Assembly: GCA_007129655.1 (NCBI GenBank)
Contig: SKVC01000063.1
Span: forward strand, 1-35,590
Direction of reading: 5' to 3'
Source of the DNA: Thermoplasmata archaeon
Lineage (GTDB): Archaea > Thermoplasmatota > Thermoplasmata > Halarchaeoplasmatales > Halarchaeoplasmataceae
DNA length: 35,590 nucleotides
Shown: positions 26,543-35,590 of the stretch, one piece after another
Position numbering within the stretch: the first letter of the stretch is position 1
Layout of the letters: each line of letters opens with the position of its first letter
Notes under the pieces: model-generated
Told to the model about the DNA's origin: nothing
The model's input: the letters and a program-made list of their open reading frames with translations, nothing else
Databases searched by the model: none
Made by a program: the position numbers and the translations under genes

Positions 26543-28297
26543 ATGCCTGCAGTTCATCTGGGACGTTTGGAGTTACATTGGTGTCCAAATTGCAATGTTC
26601 CTTTATTGAATGGAGATACTTGTGGAATTTGTTCCCAAGAACCAGATCCAGTAAAGGTGACTCCTCCGGGAGATGTAAGGCCGGCTTTTGAGTACGATAT
26701 AGAATTGATAAGGAAGACCATCGACCTCCAATGGGGAGACGGATATTCCGAACGTATCTTTTCAGAAAACAAGATAGTTCTTCTAAATAGCTGCCCGAAT
26801 CTCGACCGAATGGATGAGGTGATCGTCGACGGCAGAGTAGTGGGAACCCTTAGATACGATCTCAGAAGACGATTTGCAGATAAATTCCCCTATCAGTTTA
26901 TTCTAAGACGATGGGATGCCTTGCCCACTCCGGAAAAAGGATATGTGCTCATGGATAAAGGAGCGGTGAAACCTATAAAGAACGGGGCCAGTGCTTTGGC
27001 AGTAGGCATAATGGAGGCAGATGAGGATATAGAACCGGAAGATGAAGTATTGATTTTAGACCCGGACGGCCGGGTGATCGCTACCGGCCCCTCTTACAGA
27101 GATGGTAAAGAGCTATTGGAGGCGGCCTACGGTAAAGGGGTCAAGGTAAGGTGGAAGGCGGCGGATCATCGACCGAAAAGCGGCGAACAGGACTGGGATC
27201 TCGTACTAAAAGCTAACGATCAAAATATCGGTTCAATGGTAGATAAGGCCATCGAATTCATAGAAGACAAAGTAAAGGAGATATCACTGCCAACCGCAGT
27301 ATCATACAGCGGAGGTAAAGATTCTTTGGCTACACTATTACTTGTGATCGAAGCAGGGATAGATACGGACATGCTCTTCGTAGATACCGGTATCGAGCTA
27401 CCTGAAACCATCGAAAACGTAAGAAAGACTGCAGAAAGATATGATCTGAATCTTAAGACCAAAACGACCGAAGGAGGTTACTGGGACAGTGTAGAATACT
27501 TCGGTCCTTCGGCAAGGGATTACCGCTGGTGTTGTAAAACATGTAAGCTCGGCCCCATCGCGGGATTGATCAAAGAAGAATACAAAGACGGTGTGCTTTC
27601 TTTCATCGGCCAGAGACGGTATGAATCCGAGAATCGGATGCAGCATGGAGATACCTGGGATAATCCGTGGATACCGGGCCAGGTAGGAACGTCGCCTATA
27701 CAAAATTGGACCGCACTCCATGTATGGATGTATCTCTTCTCCCGGGAAGCGGAATACAATCCATGGTACGAAAGAGGTTTCGAAAGGATCGGTTGCTGGC
27801 TGTGTCCTGCATCCGACTTGGCGGAATTAGAGATACTTAGAGATAACTTTGAGGAGTACCAGAGATTCGAGGATGTACTAAAGGAATACTCCCAAAGGGT
27901 CGGACTGTCTGATGAATGGATCGAGTACGGAATGTGGAGGTGGCTTCAGCCTCCGGGAGAGATGATAGCTATGCTCGAAGATAGGGGAGTCGTATTCGAA
28001 AAAACAGTACAGACAGATATAAAATTGCCCGATAAGGATGGTATCCTATCCGACGAAAGGACGGTAAAGCTTATAGATTCCATCGGTAAAGAGCTATCCG
28101 ATAAAGAACTAGGGGAACTTTATCTGCGTGCAAATCACTGTGTAGAATGTGGTATCTGTGCAGCTAGATGTCCCCAGGATGCCATAGTGATTGAAGAGGG
28201 TATAACAATAGACAGTGAAAGATGTGATTCTTGCGGCGTCTGTATCAGTAGTAAATGCCCTGTATTAGAATTCAAGGTGCGCTCGAATAACTCTTAA
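26543..28297 (+). CDS. Zn-ribbon/PUA/PAPS-reductase-like/4Fe-4S ferredoxin fusion protein
   Basis: WCPNCNVPLLNGDTCGIC ribbon; PUA-like EPEDEVLILDPDGRVIATGPS; PP-loop SYSGGKDSLATLLL; CVECGICAARCPQDAI. ATG 26543 preferred over the track start at 26453, which lies in the promoter region. Confidence 0.88.
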   Translation: MPAVHLGRLELHWCPNCNVPLLNGDTCGICSQEPDPVKVTPPGDVRPAFEYDIELIRKTIDLQWGDGYSERIFSENKIVLLNSCPNLDRMDEVIVDGRVVGTLRYDLRRRFADKFPYQFILRRWDALPTPEKGYVLMDKGAVKPIKNGASALAVGIMEADEDIEPEDEVLILDPDGRVIATGPSYRDGKELLEAAYGKGVKVRWKAADHRPKSGEQDWDLVLKANDQNIGSMVDKAIEFIEDKVKEISLPTAVSYSGGKDSLATLLLVIEAGIDTDMLFVDTGIELPETIENVRKTAERYDLNLKTKTTEGGYWDSVEYFGPSARDYRWCCKTCKLGPIAGLIKEEYKDGVLSFIGQRRYESENRMQHGDTWDNPWIPGQVGTSPIQNWTALHVWMYLFSREAEYNPWYERGFERIGCWLCPASDLAELEILRDNFEEYQRFEDVLKEYSQRVGLSDEWIEYGMWRWLQPPGEMIAMLEDRGVVFEKTVQTDIKLPDKDGILSDERTVKLIDSIGKELSDKELGELYLRANHCVECGICAARCPQDAIVIEEGITIDSERCDSCGVCISSKCPVLEFKVRSNNS

Positions 28298-29342
28298 AAA
28301 TATCCAAAACAACCGACGAAGCTGCGTCTGTTTTGAAAGCTGTAGGTGAGAAATGTGTTTTTACAGATTTATTGTTTCTTTCACGAAGCTCTGTGATGAT
28401 ATAATCAAGGGGAGGGGGAGGTAATTTAAGATATTTAGATATGATGGAATTATCATAGAAAAACGGGGGCATTGAAGATTCTTTTTTCCACATCTCTAAA
28501 GATCCTTCTTCCATGGTTCCAACGGATGTCATCCTCTCCAATATTTTCTTGGAGAATAACTGACCGGTCCACAGCGGTCCTGTTTTTTTGCCCTCTTCCC
28601 AGTCGTACTCTCCGAAATCGTAGCGGCCCAGCTTCTGAAGTGCATCATCGGCTTTTTTTGCCCCGGCTTCTAGTTTAACGTAAACACGAAAATGATGTCC
28701 ATCGTAATAAGATAGTAAAGGAACTGCGGCTCGATCGTATCTGGCTGCTTCACGAACAACGTGTCCGATCAAAATTCGCAAGCCATTTTCGTGTCGGCAC
28801 CAGTTATTCTCCGGTCGAGCCGAATAAAGACGTAGACATTTTTTGGTATAAGTACCGCACAAAACCGAAGTGTCAGTGGCACTTAAACCGACTACTCCGT
28901 TTCTAGCTGTATAACGGAGAACCGTAGGTAAAAACGGTACCGGGGTCCCGAATGGATCCAGATCCACATAATCATACTTACAACGATTGTTGAGCAGATG
29001 AGATTCTATTGATTCGTTGAAAATATCAACATCCACATCATTGATAGCTGCATTTTTTTTCATCAGTTTAATCGACTCGTGAGATACGTCTGTTAGAGTA
29101 ACTTCGCCCGAATAGAGTTCGTTAGCCATCCTGATACCTCGGATCCCAGAAGCGGCCATTCCATCGAGTAAATTCTTTCCATTTACATCCCACGCCTTAA
29201 GGAACGATATGGATATGTCCCTGTTCATCTCCATAGCAGGATTGTAAAAAACCGGTAGATCGGTACCTCTCGGTCCCGGGCCTTTTTTGTGCTCGGGAAC
29301 AAATACTTCTGTTTCACCTTCTGATAACTTCACGAGTTTCAA
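28272..29342 (-). CDS. trm1: tRNA (guanine26-N2)-dimethyltransferase
   Basis: FYNPAMEMNRDISI, MAASGIRGIRMANE, YVDLDPFGTPVPFLP. Confidence 0.95.
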   Translation of the reverse strand: MKLVKLSEGETEVFVPEHKKGPGPRGTDLPVFYNPAMEMNRDISISFLKAWDVNGKNLLDGMAASGIRGIRMANELYSGEVTLTDVSHESIKLMKKNAAINDVDVDIFNESIESHLLNNRCKYDYVDLDPFGTPVPFLPTVLRYTARNGVVGLSATDTSVLCGTYTKKCLRLYSARPENNWCRHENGLRILIGHVVREAARYDRAAVPLLSYYDGHHFRVYVKLEAGAKKADDALQKLGRYDFGEYDWEEGKKTGPLWTGQLFSKKILERMTSVGTMEEGSLEMWKKESSMPPFFYDNSIISKYLKLPPPPLDYIITELRERNNKSVKTHFSPTAFKTDAASSVVLDIFKSYSSAP

Positions 29343-29911
29343 GAATAACCGCCTTTGAGCTCATCTTTTATTAATTCAACCACCTTATGCGGTAAAATTC
29401 CCTTGTTGATCTCAGTTAACTCGAATATCCGTACATCGTCCCTCTTGCGTACGTCCTGCAGGAGCTTGTTTCTCGATTTTTTGTGGAACGTAAGTATGAG
29501 GGGTTTATCTACCTCAAAAACAGCCTTTACAACTTCGTTAAATCTTTCACTTTGTACGTGCATCTTACCGGCTTCGTCGACCAGTATCACATCGTCTCTG
29601 AGTGCCGCATCTTCTATCGCCTTTACGCCAACTTCTTCGAGATTTTCAATATCAACGTTATAACCATCTATATTAACCGATGAATCTAGATGTAAATGAG
29701 CTAATATCGCCTTTTCTTTTGTCCGCCAATTCATCACTTGATATCCCACAATCCGGTTGTCCTCCATTATTGGCTCTGTAAGCAATCCTCCTACACTGAT
29801 TCCTTCTTCATTTAGCATTTCGATTATCTTTTTGAGGGACTCGGTCTTGTCCACACCGAACAAACCACTTATACCGATTTTTAAACTTTGTACCATCTTA
29901 TCTGAACCCAT
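29339..29911 (-). CDS. THEP1-like nucleoside-triphosphatase with non-canonical Walker A
   Basis: Walker B ILVDEAGKMHVQSERF typical of THEP1; P-loop region reads GLFGVDKTES. Confidence 0.75.
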   Translation of the reverse strand: MGSDKMVQSLKIGISGLFGVDKTESLKKIIEMLNEEGISVGGLLTEPIMEDNRIVGYQVMNWRTKEKAILAHLHLDSSVNIDGYNVDIENLEEVGVKAIEDAALRDDVILVDEAGKMHVQSERFNEVVKAVFEVDKPLILTFHKKSRNKLLQDVRKRDDVRIFELTEINKGILPHKVVELIKDELKGGYS

Positions 29912-29947
29912 AATAGTGTTCTACCTAAAATAATTATTCTATCGAAA

Positions 29948-30334
29948 TCAGCCTATCGATTCTAGATACATAAGAGGATAATCCAATTCAGAAATATATT
30001 CCATACGGCCTACTGCTTCGACTCCTTTGAAATTAACGTAAACTTTAACTTCTAGCATATCACCGGAAAGGGTAGTGTAATCGAAAAACGCACTTTCAGT
30101 TCTGTTTTCCAGGCCTTTAGGAAGTATCTTTACTTCGGCCTTGGTTACAAAAGCCTGTCTTTCCGTGGTCTTTTCTATAGCCCTTTCAAGGATATCAAGG
30201 TTTTCGCTGCTCACAGGTGTTCCTATGAACTGATGAAATAGAGCTCCCAGCTTGATCCCCAGTTCGAAGGCGGCTCTTTCGCTGTCGTTACAGTTGAAAT
30301 AACTATCGGCTACTTGATCCATTTTTTTTGTCAT
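29948..30334 (-). CDS. mptD: Archaeal dihydroneopterin aldolase MptD (DUF372)
   Basis: ERAAFELGIKLGALFHQFIGTPVS and LEVKVYVNFKGVEAVGRMEYISELDYPLMYLESI resemble MptD. Confidence 0.8.
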   Translation of the reverse strand: MTKKMDQVADSYFNCNDSERAAFELGIKLGALFHQFIGTPVSSENLDILERAIEKTTERQAFVTKAEVKILPKGLENRTESAFFDYTTLSGDMLEVKVYVNFKGVEAVGRMEYISELDYPLMYLESIG

Positions 30335-31052
30335 TTTTCAACACCATCAAAGGTCCTATTATAACATATGTAAGACATATTATAGATGCTATTATCAACA
30401 GTAATAGACCCATAGGATAACTAATTTTTGCCAGAATGATGCCTGCAAAAGAGATTATAAGTAAAAATGCACCGGCGATGTATGTATTGCCTCTTAACTT
30501 AGGATAGGGAATATTTGAATAAAGTAAACTACCGAGGACAAAGGTGATCGCCAATACGGGTAAGGGTCGGTGGTTCAATAGACCTATGGATCCAAATAGG
30601 GACGAGAGTAATACCACCAGGATGGCCACCATAGGGGTCGGCAGGCCGTTGAAATATGTTTTATGGGTCTCCCGAGAAAATCGTCCCAGCCGTAATATGC
30701 CGAAGAAAACCAGCATCATCGGTATAATTGTAGCTGCCCCGTTTTGATATGACTGCCATGCTCTACCGAGCTCGACGTCATAAAATTGAGAGTAAACCAA
30801 GAGTGCCGGGGCAAAGCAGAATGATAGGGTATCCGCAAAGGTATCAATATAGGTCCCTAGAAGGTGTTCTTTGCCCAACTTTCTTGCAAGCCAACCGTCA
30901 AAGCCGTCCAAACCGATGCATAGAATTATCATGAGTGAGGACAGGAAGTATCTATCATCTATTATGTAAGTTATAGCTAAAAAACCCAGTATTCCATTTA
31001 ATATGGTGATGTAATCAGGGATGGTAAATCCCTTAGGTTTCCTCATATCCAT
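30303..31052 (-). CDS. CDP-alcohol phosphatidyltransferase, probable archaetidylserine synthase
   Basis: DGFDGWLARKLGKEHLLGTYIDTFAD matches the DGx2ARx8Gx3Dx3D family motif; adjacent to decarboxylase. Confidence 0.9.
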   Translation of the reverse strand: MDMRKPKGFTIPDYITILNGILGFLAITYIIDDRYFLSSLMIILCIGLDGFDGWLARKLGKEHLLGTYIDTFADTLSFCFAPALLVYSQFYDVELGRAWQSYQNGAATIIPMMLVFFGILRLGRFSRETHKTYFNGLPTPMVAILVVLLSSLFGSIGLLNHRPLPVLAITFVLGSLLYSNIPYPKLRGNTYIAGAFLLIISFAGIILAKISYPMGLLLLIIASIICLTYVIIGPLMVLKNDKKNGSSSR

Positions 31053-31636
31053 ACCCCCAAGGTAGTTTCTCCCGCCTTTACTAAATCACCCTTTCTTACA
31101 GAAAATGATACCTTACGGGGAAATTTCAATTCCACTCGAGAGCCAAATCGTATCATACCGATCCGCTGTCCCTTTTTTACATGCTCTCCCTTTTTTACAT
31201 AGGGTACCGTTCTACGAGCTATTATACCTGCTATCTGTGTTACAGTTACCATCCCGTAGTCGGTTTCTATTTTGAATGTCTGCCTTTCGTTGTTTTGGCA
31301 ATCTTCTACGTTCGCAGGTCTGTGTTGCCCCGGTATGTGTTCTATTGAGATCATCTGTCCGGAGACCGGGCTTCTGTTCACGTGAACGTTATGGATACCC
31401 ATGTAAACGGTTAATGCACCCTTATCCAATTTGATTATCTTACCATCGGCCGGGGAAACAATACCGGATGATATTTGCCTCTCAGGATCTCTGAAGAAGA
31501 TGATAGCTATGAATAGGATCACAAGCTGTATTACCGACACGACCATCAGAACCGGATAAAAAATAGACAATATAAGAACTAATAGTAAAGATACGGATAT
31601 CAAGACCAGCGGTACTCCGGCTCCTTCTGCCAACAT
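31043..31636 (-). CDS. asd: Phosphatidylserine/archaetidylserine decarboxylase
   Basis: SPADGKIIK, YMGIHNVHVNRSPVSG, GSRVEL self-cleavage region. Confidence 0.92.
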   Translation of the reverse strand: MLAEGAGVPLVLISVSLLLVLILSIFYPVLMVVSVIQLVILFIAIIFFRDPERQISSGIVSPADGKIIKLDKGALTVYMGIHNVHVNRSPVSGQMISIEHIPGQHRPANVEDCQNNERQTFKIETDYGMVTVTQIAGIIARRTVPYVKKGEHVKKGQRIGMIRFGSRVELKFPRKVSFSVRKGDLVKAGETTLGVWI

Positions 31637-31681
31637 CGATATCAGATATAAGAGGAGGGTAAAGGTTTTTTCGACGATGTT

Positions 31682-32815
31682 TCAGCTTACCATCTGTATG
31701 CCGTTGCCGTCATCTCCGCCTAAGACCATGTTAGCCGCACTTTCACTATCGGAATGTACGTTCGTGATCACCAATAGTATCTTGATAGTGTTCTTGAGGT
31801 CGTGTTCTATGGTGCATCCCCAGATGATCCTAGCTTCGGGTGAAATTCTCGAGTTGACCAGTTCGGCTGCACGTTCGGCTTCCTTTACCGTCATGTCTTC
31901 TCCACCGGTAACCTTGATCAAGGCGCCTTTGGCTTCACTAAGATCTATATTACCAAGTAGCGGTGAACCTAGTGCTTGGTTGACTGCTTCATCGACTCGT
32001 TGATTAGGATCGTCGGATTCTCCGATGCCTATCATCGCCAGGCCGCCGTCGTCCATGATGGTTCTTACATCGTTGTAATCGAGATTGACCAGACCGGGTT
32101 TGGTTATTATCTCTGTTATTCCCTTGATCGATTCCATCAGTACCTCGTCTGCGACTTTGAACGCAGCATCCAGGGGTAAATTCGGAACCAACTCTAGAAG
32201 TTTATCGTTAGGTATCACGACGGTGGTATCACAGAATCTTTCTAGTCTCATCAGTCCTCTTTTAGCGTTATTCATCCTTTCTCTACCTTCGCCTTGGAAG
32301 GGGAAAGTAACTATACCCATCGTTAGAGCACCTTCGTCCTTAGCCATGCTTGCTATCACAGGGGCGGTTCCGGTTCCGGTTCCTCCACCCATACCTGCGG
32401 TGATGAAAACTATGTCCGAACCTTCGATGATACTTTCTAGTTCTGCCTTGGATTCCATAGCAGATTCTTCGCCCACCTCGGGCCGTGCTCCGGCACCTAG
32501 TCCTCTGGTCTTGTTTTTACCTAAAAGAACCTTTTTTTGTGCGTGGGTATGGAGTAAATGCTTTGCATCGGTATTGCATGCGATCAATTCGGCTCCGGTG
32601 ATACCTTCTTGTGTCAGACGGTCTACAGTATTGCTTCCTCCGCCTCCACAGCCGAATATCTTGATATTTACCTCCAAGGTTTCCAAAAGCTTCCGCAGTT
32701 CTTCATCTTCCGGTGCTTCGCCCTCGTCTATACGGGGTTTCTTGGTGTCATGTTCCTTTTCTCTTACATGTCTGTTAAGAGCTTCACTTACTAATTTTTC
32801 CATGAGATATCCCAT
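31682..32815 (-). CDS. ftsZ: Cell division GTPase FtsZ
   Basis: GCGGGGSNTVDRL, TAGMGGGTGTGTAPVIA tubulin signature. Confidence 0.98.
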   Translation of the reverse strand: MGYLMEKLVSEALNRHVREKEHDTKKPRIDEGEAPEDEELRKLLETLEVNIKIFGCGGGGSNTVDRLTQEGITGAELIACNTDAKHLLHTHAQKKVLLGKNKTRGLGAGARPEVGEESAMESKAELESIIEGSDIVFITAGMGGGTGTGTAPVIASMAKDEGALTMGIVTFPFQGEGRERMNNAKRGLMRLERFCDTTVVIPNDKLLELVPNLPLDAAFKVADEVLMESIKGITEIITKPGLVNLDYNDVRTIMDDGGLAMIGIGESDDPNQRVDEAVNQALGSPLLGNIDLSEAKGALIKVTGGEDMTVKEAERAAELVNSRISPEARIIWGCTIEHDLKNTIKILLVITNVHSDSESAANMVLGGDDGNGIQMVS

Positions 32816-32859
32816 CCATATTTTTATTCACAATGAAGGTAAAGAGGTATATAAGGATT

Positions 32860-32981
32860 GTCATTCAATGTCAGATAATGTTTTATGGCACTGGCTCCCG
32901 ATTTACGATGTCAGAATATCATTGGTGATCATCTATATTGTTGCTATTTGTCAGACAATAAGGTATTTAACGTCAGACAAT
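32860..32981. promoter_or_regulatory. Direct repeats of (T/C)GTCAGAnAAT upstream of ftsZ, candidate regulator-binding array
   Basis: GTCAGA cores start at 32870, 32910, 32950, 32972 plus partial GTCA at 32860; spacings 10/40/40/22 nt; TATA-like tract (ccttatatac on minus strand, ~32848-32856) sits between array and ftsZ ATG. Confidence 0.6.
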
Positions 32982-33056
32982 TTTTCATGATAACAATTGA
33001 TCTCTCGAGAAAATTGTATCGATAAATTATTTATCCATGAGATGATGGCGTAACAC

Positions 33057-34130
33057 ATGAAGATCGCTGTAGTTGTGGGCACTAGACCCGAGATAATCAA
33101 GATGTCACCGGTTGTCAGAGCGCTTAAAGATAGAGATGCGGATTTTCAACTGATACACACAGGCCAGCATTATGACCATTATGTTTCGGACATATTCTTT
33201 AAAGAGCTAGAACTCCAGAAGCCAGACGTACATCTATCGATAGGGAGCGGAAGCCAGGCAGAGCAAACCGGAAAGGCACTTATACGGTTGGAGGAAGCGT
33301 TCAAAAATTACGATGTCGATCTAGTTCTAGTCCAGGGCGACACGAATACGGTTCTAGCCGGTGCGCTTGCAGGGGCGAAGCTGGGAATTAAAGTAGGACA
33401 TGTAGAAGCGGGTTTACGCAGCTATGATCTAAGGATGCCGGAAGAACACAACCGTAGAGTAACCGATCATCTGGCAGATATGTTATTTGCACCCACGGAG
33501 GAATCTGCAGACATACTGAGGGGAGAAAAAGTCATGGGGGCCGTACATGTAACCGGTAATACAGTCATCGATGCCTGTATACAGAACATGGAACTTGCGG
33601 AGGATAAAGCCGACTTAGATTTCGATACTCCGGGAGATTTCGTTTTGATAACGGCCCATCGCGCGGAGAATGTAGATAACAGAAAGGTTCTGAAACAACT
33701 TGTAGAAATATTCGAGGGGATACCAAGAAAGAAGGTATATCCCATCCATCCGAGAGCGGAGAAGATGTTCAAGAAAACCGGTCTTTACGAAGATTTGAAG
33801 AGTATCAAAGGGATGCACGTCGTAAAACCCCAGGGATACTTTGAATTCTTGGTACTTATGAAGCGAGCGAAATACATACTGACCGATAGCGGAGGGATCC
33901 AGGAGGAGGCCACTGCGCCGAACATAAACCGAAAGGTTTTCGTGCTTAGGGATTCCACCGAGAGACCGGAAGCGATCGATTCGGGGCATGCGGAAGTTGT
34001 GGGAACCGATCCAGACAATGTTCTACAAGCGATCGATAGGTTTGAGGAGAATAAATGGAAAGGCGGAAGATGCCCCTACGGCGACGGTAAAGCAGGCCAA
34101 CGGATCGTAGATATAATATTACAAGATTGA
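33057..34130 (+). CDS. wecB: UDP-N-acetylglucosamine 2-epimerase (non-hydrolysing)
   Basis: VVGTRPEIIKMSPVV, HTGQHYD, GHVEAGLRSYD, TDSGGIQEEA. Confidence 0.96.
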   Translation: MKIAVVVGTRPEIIKMSPVVRALKDRDADFQLIHTGQHYDHYVSDIFFKELELQKPDVHLSIGSGSQAEQTGKALIRLEEAFKNYDVDLVLVQGDTNTVLAGALAGAKLGIKVGHVEAGLRSYDLRMPEEHNRRVTDHLADMLFAPTEESADILRGEKVMGAVHVTGNTVIDACIQNMELAEDKADLDFDTPGDFVLITAHRAENVDNRKVLKQLVEIFEGIPRKKVYPIHPRAEKMFKKTGLYEDLKSIKGMHVVKPQGYFEFLVLMKRAKYILTDSGGIQEEATAPNINRKVFVLRDSTERPEAIDSGHAEVVGTDPDNVLQAIDRFEENKWKGGRCPYGDGKAGQRIVDIILQD

Positions 34131-34228
34131 GTGTATAAGAAATAGACGATTTTTTACAATATAATCTGGTCATCGACTATGGATAGGGAAATCTATTTAT
34201 GCATTAAAAGGTATAACAGTGTGATATA

Positions 34229-35590
34229 ATGGTCTTCAGAAGAACATTGATTTTGGTTATCACATTTGTGTTGTTAGTGGGTATGTTGTCTTTTGATAAT
34301 GGTTTTATTCTAGGAAAAGGCTCTTCTAATTCATATTCGAAAATATCCGGTAACCATTATTCCGGTGAAGGTACGCTGGAAGATCCTTATATGATATATG
34401 ACATAAATGACTTGCAGGCTATCAATGAAAATTTGAACGCTCATTATGCGTTAGCCAACGACATCGATGCTAGTGATACTATGAGTTGGAACTTCGGTTC
34501 CGGGTTCCAACCCTTGGGGCCAGGTCCATACGACAATAATGCGAATTACTTTAAAGGCAGTTTGGATGGTCGTAATCATGTAATAAGTGGATTACACATA
34601 AATCGCCTTGAAGAAGGCCAGATCGGCTTATTCGGATGCATAGACTGGACAGGAACTGTGAAGGATTTGGGTTTAATAGACCACAATGTAACCGGAGGTA
34701 ATCATGTGGGTGCACTTGTAGGTTACAACGAAGGTACGCTTTCCAATACTTATGCAGACGGGAATATCACCGGCATAAGTACCGTCGGAGGACTTGTAGG
34801 ATGGAACTATTGGGGTGAGGTGAAAAATTCTTACGCAGCAGGAAAAACAGTCGGATTATGCTGCGGCGGTGGATTGATAGGTGGTGACTCTGTAGGGATA
34901 ATAGAGAATTCGTTTTATGACAAGGAAACAACTGGTAGGTCCGATACTGGTAGAGGTGTAGGTAAAACCACATCGGAGATGATGACTATAACCACTTTTG
35001 AAGAAGCTGATTGGGATATAATCGCAGTGGATGATTTCAACATCAGAGACACCAATTTTACATGGAATATTGTGAACGAGAAAAGCTATCCATTTTTGAG
35101 TGGTATGGCTGTATCGATGAGAGAATATTCGCTACAAATAGAAGTCATGGGTCAGGGTTCGACCATCCCAGCTCCCGGTACACACATATTTACTGATGGT
35201 CAAGAAGTGCGGATAGATACGATCTCCGAACTAGAGTGGGTATTTAGCCACTGGACGGACGATGAAGGACTTATTTCCAAAGATGATAATATAGTTATCA
35301 CTATGGACGGAGATAAGTTTCTTACGGCACATTTTACAGTAAGAGAAGCTATAAACCCCCCAATAGTAAACATAATTACTCCCGAAAACGAAGATATTTT
35401 TGATACGTGGAGTATAATATTAGAGTGGGTTTCCGAGGAAGGGACTTACCCTATAATACACTATAAGATAAGGTTTAACCACGGAGATTGGTATAACATC
35501 GGTGTACTTGATTCCTATCTTTTAGAAAATTTAGAAGATGGGGAACACAATGGTTCATTGAAAGTAGTCGATGAGATGGGTAACGAAAAT
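34229..35590 (+). CDS. Secreted GLUG-motif / InlB-B-repeat-like surface protein (3' truncated by window)
   Basis: My translation from ATG 34229: MVFRRTLILVITFVLLVGMLSF signal, GNHVGALVGYNEGTLSNTYADGNITG / STVGGLVGWNYWGEVKNSYAAG GLUG repeats, then EWVFSHWTDDEG; frame open to window end and absent from ORF track. Confidence 0.85.
   Translation, partial: MVFRRTLILVITFVLLVGMLSFDNGFILGKGSSNSYSKISGNHYSGEGTLEDPYMIYDINDLQAINENLNAHYALANDIDASDTMSWNFGSGFQPLGPGPYDNNANYFKGSLDGRNHVISGLHINRLEEGQIGLFGCIDWTGTVKDLGLIDHNVTGGNHVGALVGYNEGTLSNTYADGNITGISTVGGLVGWNYWGEVKNSYAAGKTVGLCCGGGLIGGDSVGIIENSFYDKETTGRSDTGRGVGKTTSEMMTITTFEEADWDIIAVDDFNIRDTNFTWNIVNEKSYPFLSGMAVSMREYSLQIEVMGQGSTIPAPGTHIFTDGQEVRIDTISELEWVFSHWTDDEGLISKDDNIVITMDGDKFLTAHFTVREAINPPIVNIITPENEDIFDTWSIILEWVSEEGTYPIIHYKIRFNHGDWYNIGVLDSYLLENLEDGEHNGSLKVVDEMGNEN

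Noticed and set aside
32085-32990. 301 aa plus-strand ORF overlapping ftsZ
   Set aside because: Antisense to a full-length FtsZ; low-complexity Ser/Pro/Leu translation typical of shadow ORFs

Overview
This is an archaeal window; TgtA, ABCE1, L37e, an LSm protein, thermosome, MptD and archaetidylserine enzymes place it as euryarchaeal, possibly Thermoplasmatota-like (low-confidence inference). Most of it is compact housekeeping sequence: SMC/ScpA, ABCE1, archaeosine TgtA with a cysteine desulfurase, an eight-gene Mrp/Mbh-type antiporter module, L37e/LSm, Tmk, thermosome, a PUA/PAPS-reductase/ferredoxin fusion, Trm1, a THEP1-like NTPase, MptD, archaetidylserine synthase and decarboxylase, FtsZ and WecB. 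The accessory part is an ~11 kb island at ~13.25-24.55 kb between tmk and the thermosome gene. It holds a HEPN/MNT toxin-antitoxin pair, gene remnants, and a family of large secreted or surface proteins built from BNR/Asp-box beta-propeller, CARDB-like, helical and NosD-like beta-helix modules, some ending in a PEFG-type C-terminal anchor. Main observations: (1) the island is flanked by a related direct repeat (16 nt exact core); (2) two adjacent surface proteins share an N-terminal half but switch C-terminal architecture at one point; (3) a ~150 aa helical module appears inserted in an Ig/CARDB-like domain; (4) a 14-aa relic of a PEFG-type tail lies at the left edge; (5) a tandem array of small hairpins each followed by CTCG lies at the right edge; (6) a helically phased GTCAGA repeat cluster lies between ftsZ and wecB; (7) the Mrp module has Mbh A-H order with no hydrogenase genes; (8) a THEP1-like NTPase has an altered Walker A. 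L37e (12139-12306) and a 3'-truncated GLUG-type surface protein (34229-end) are absent from the supplied ORF track.
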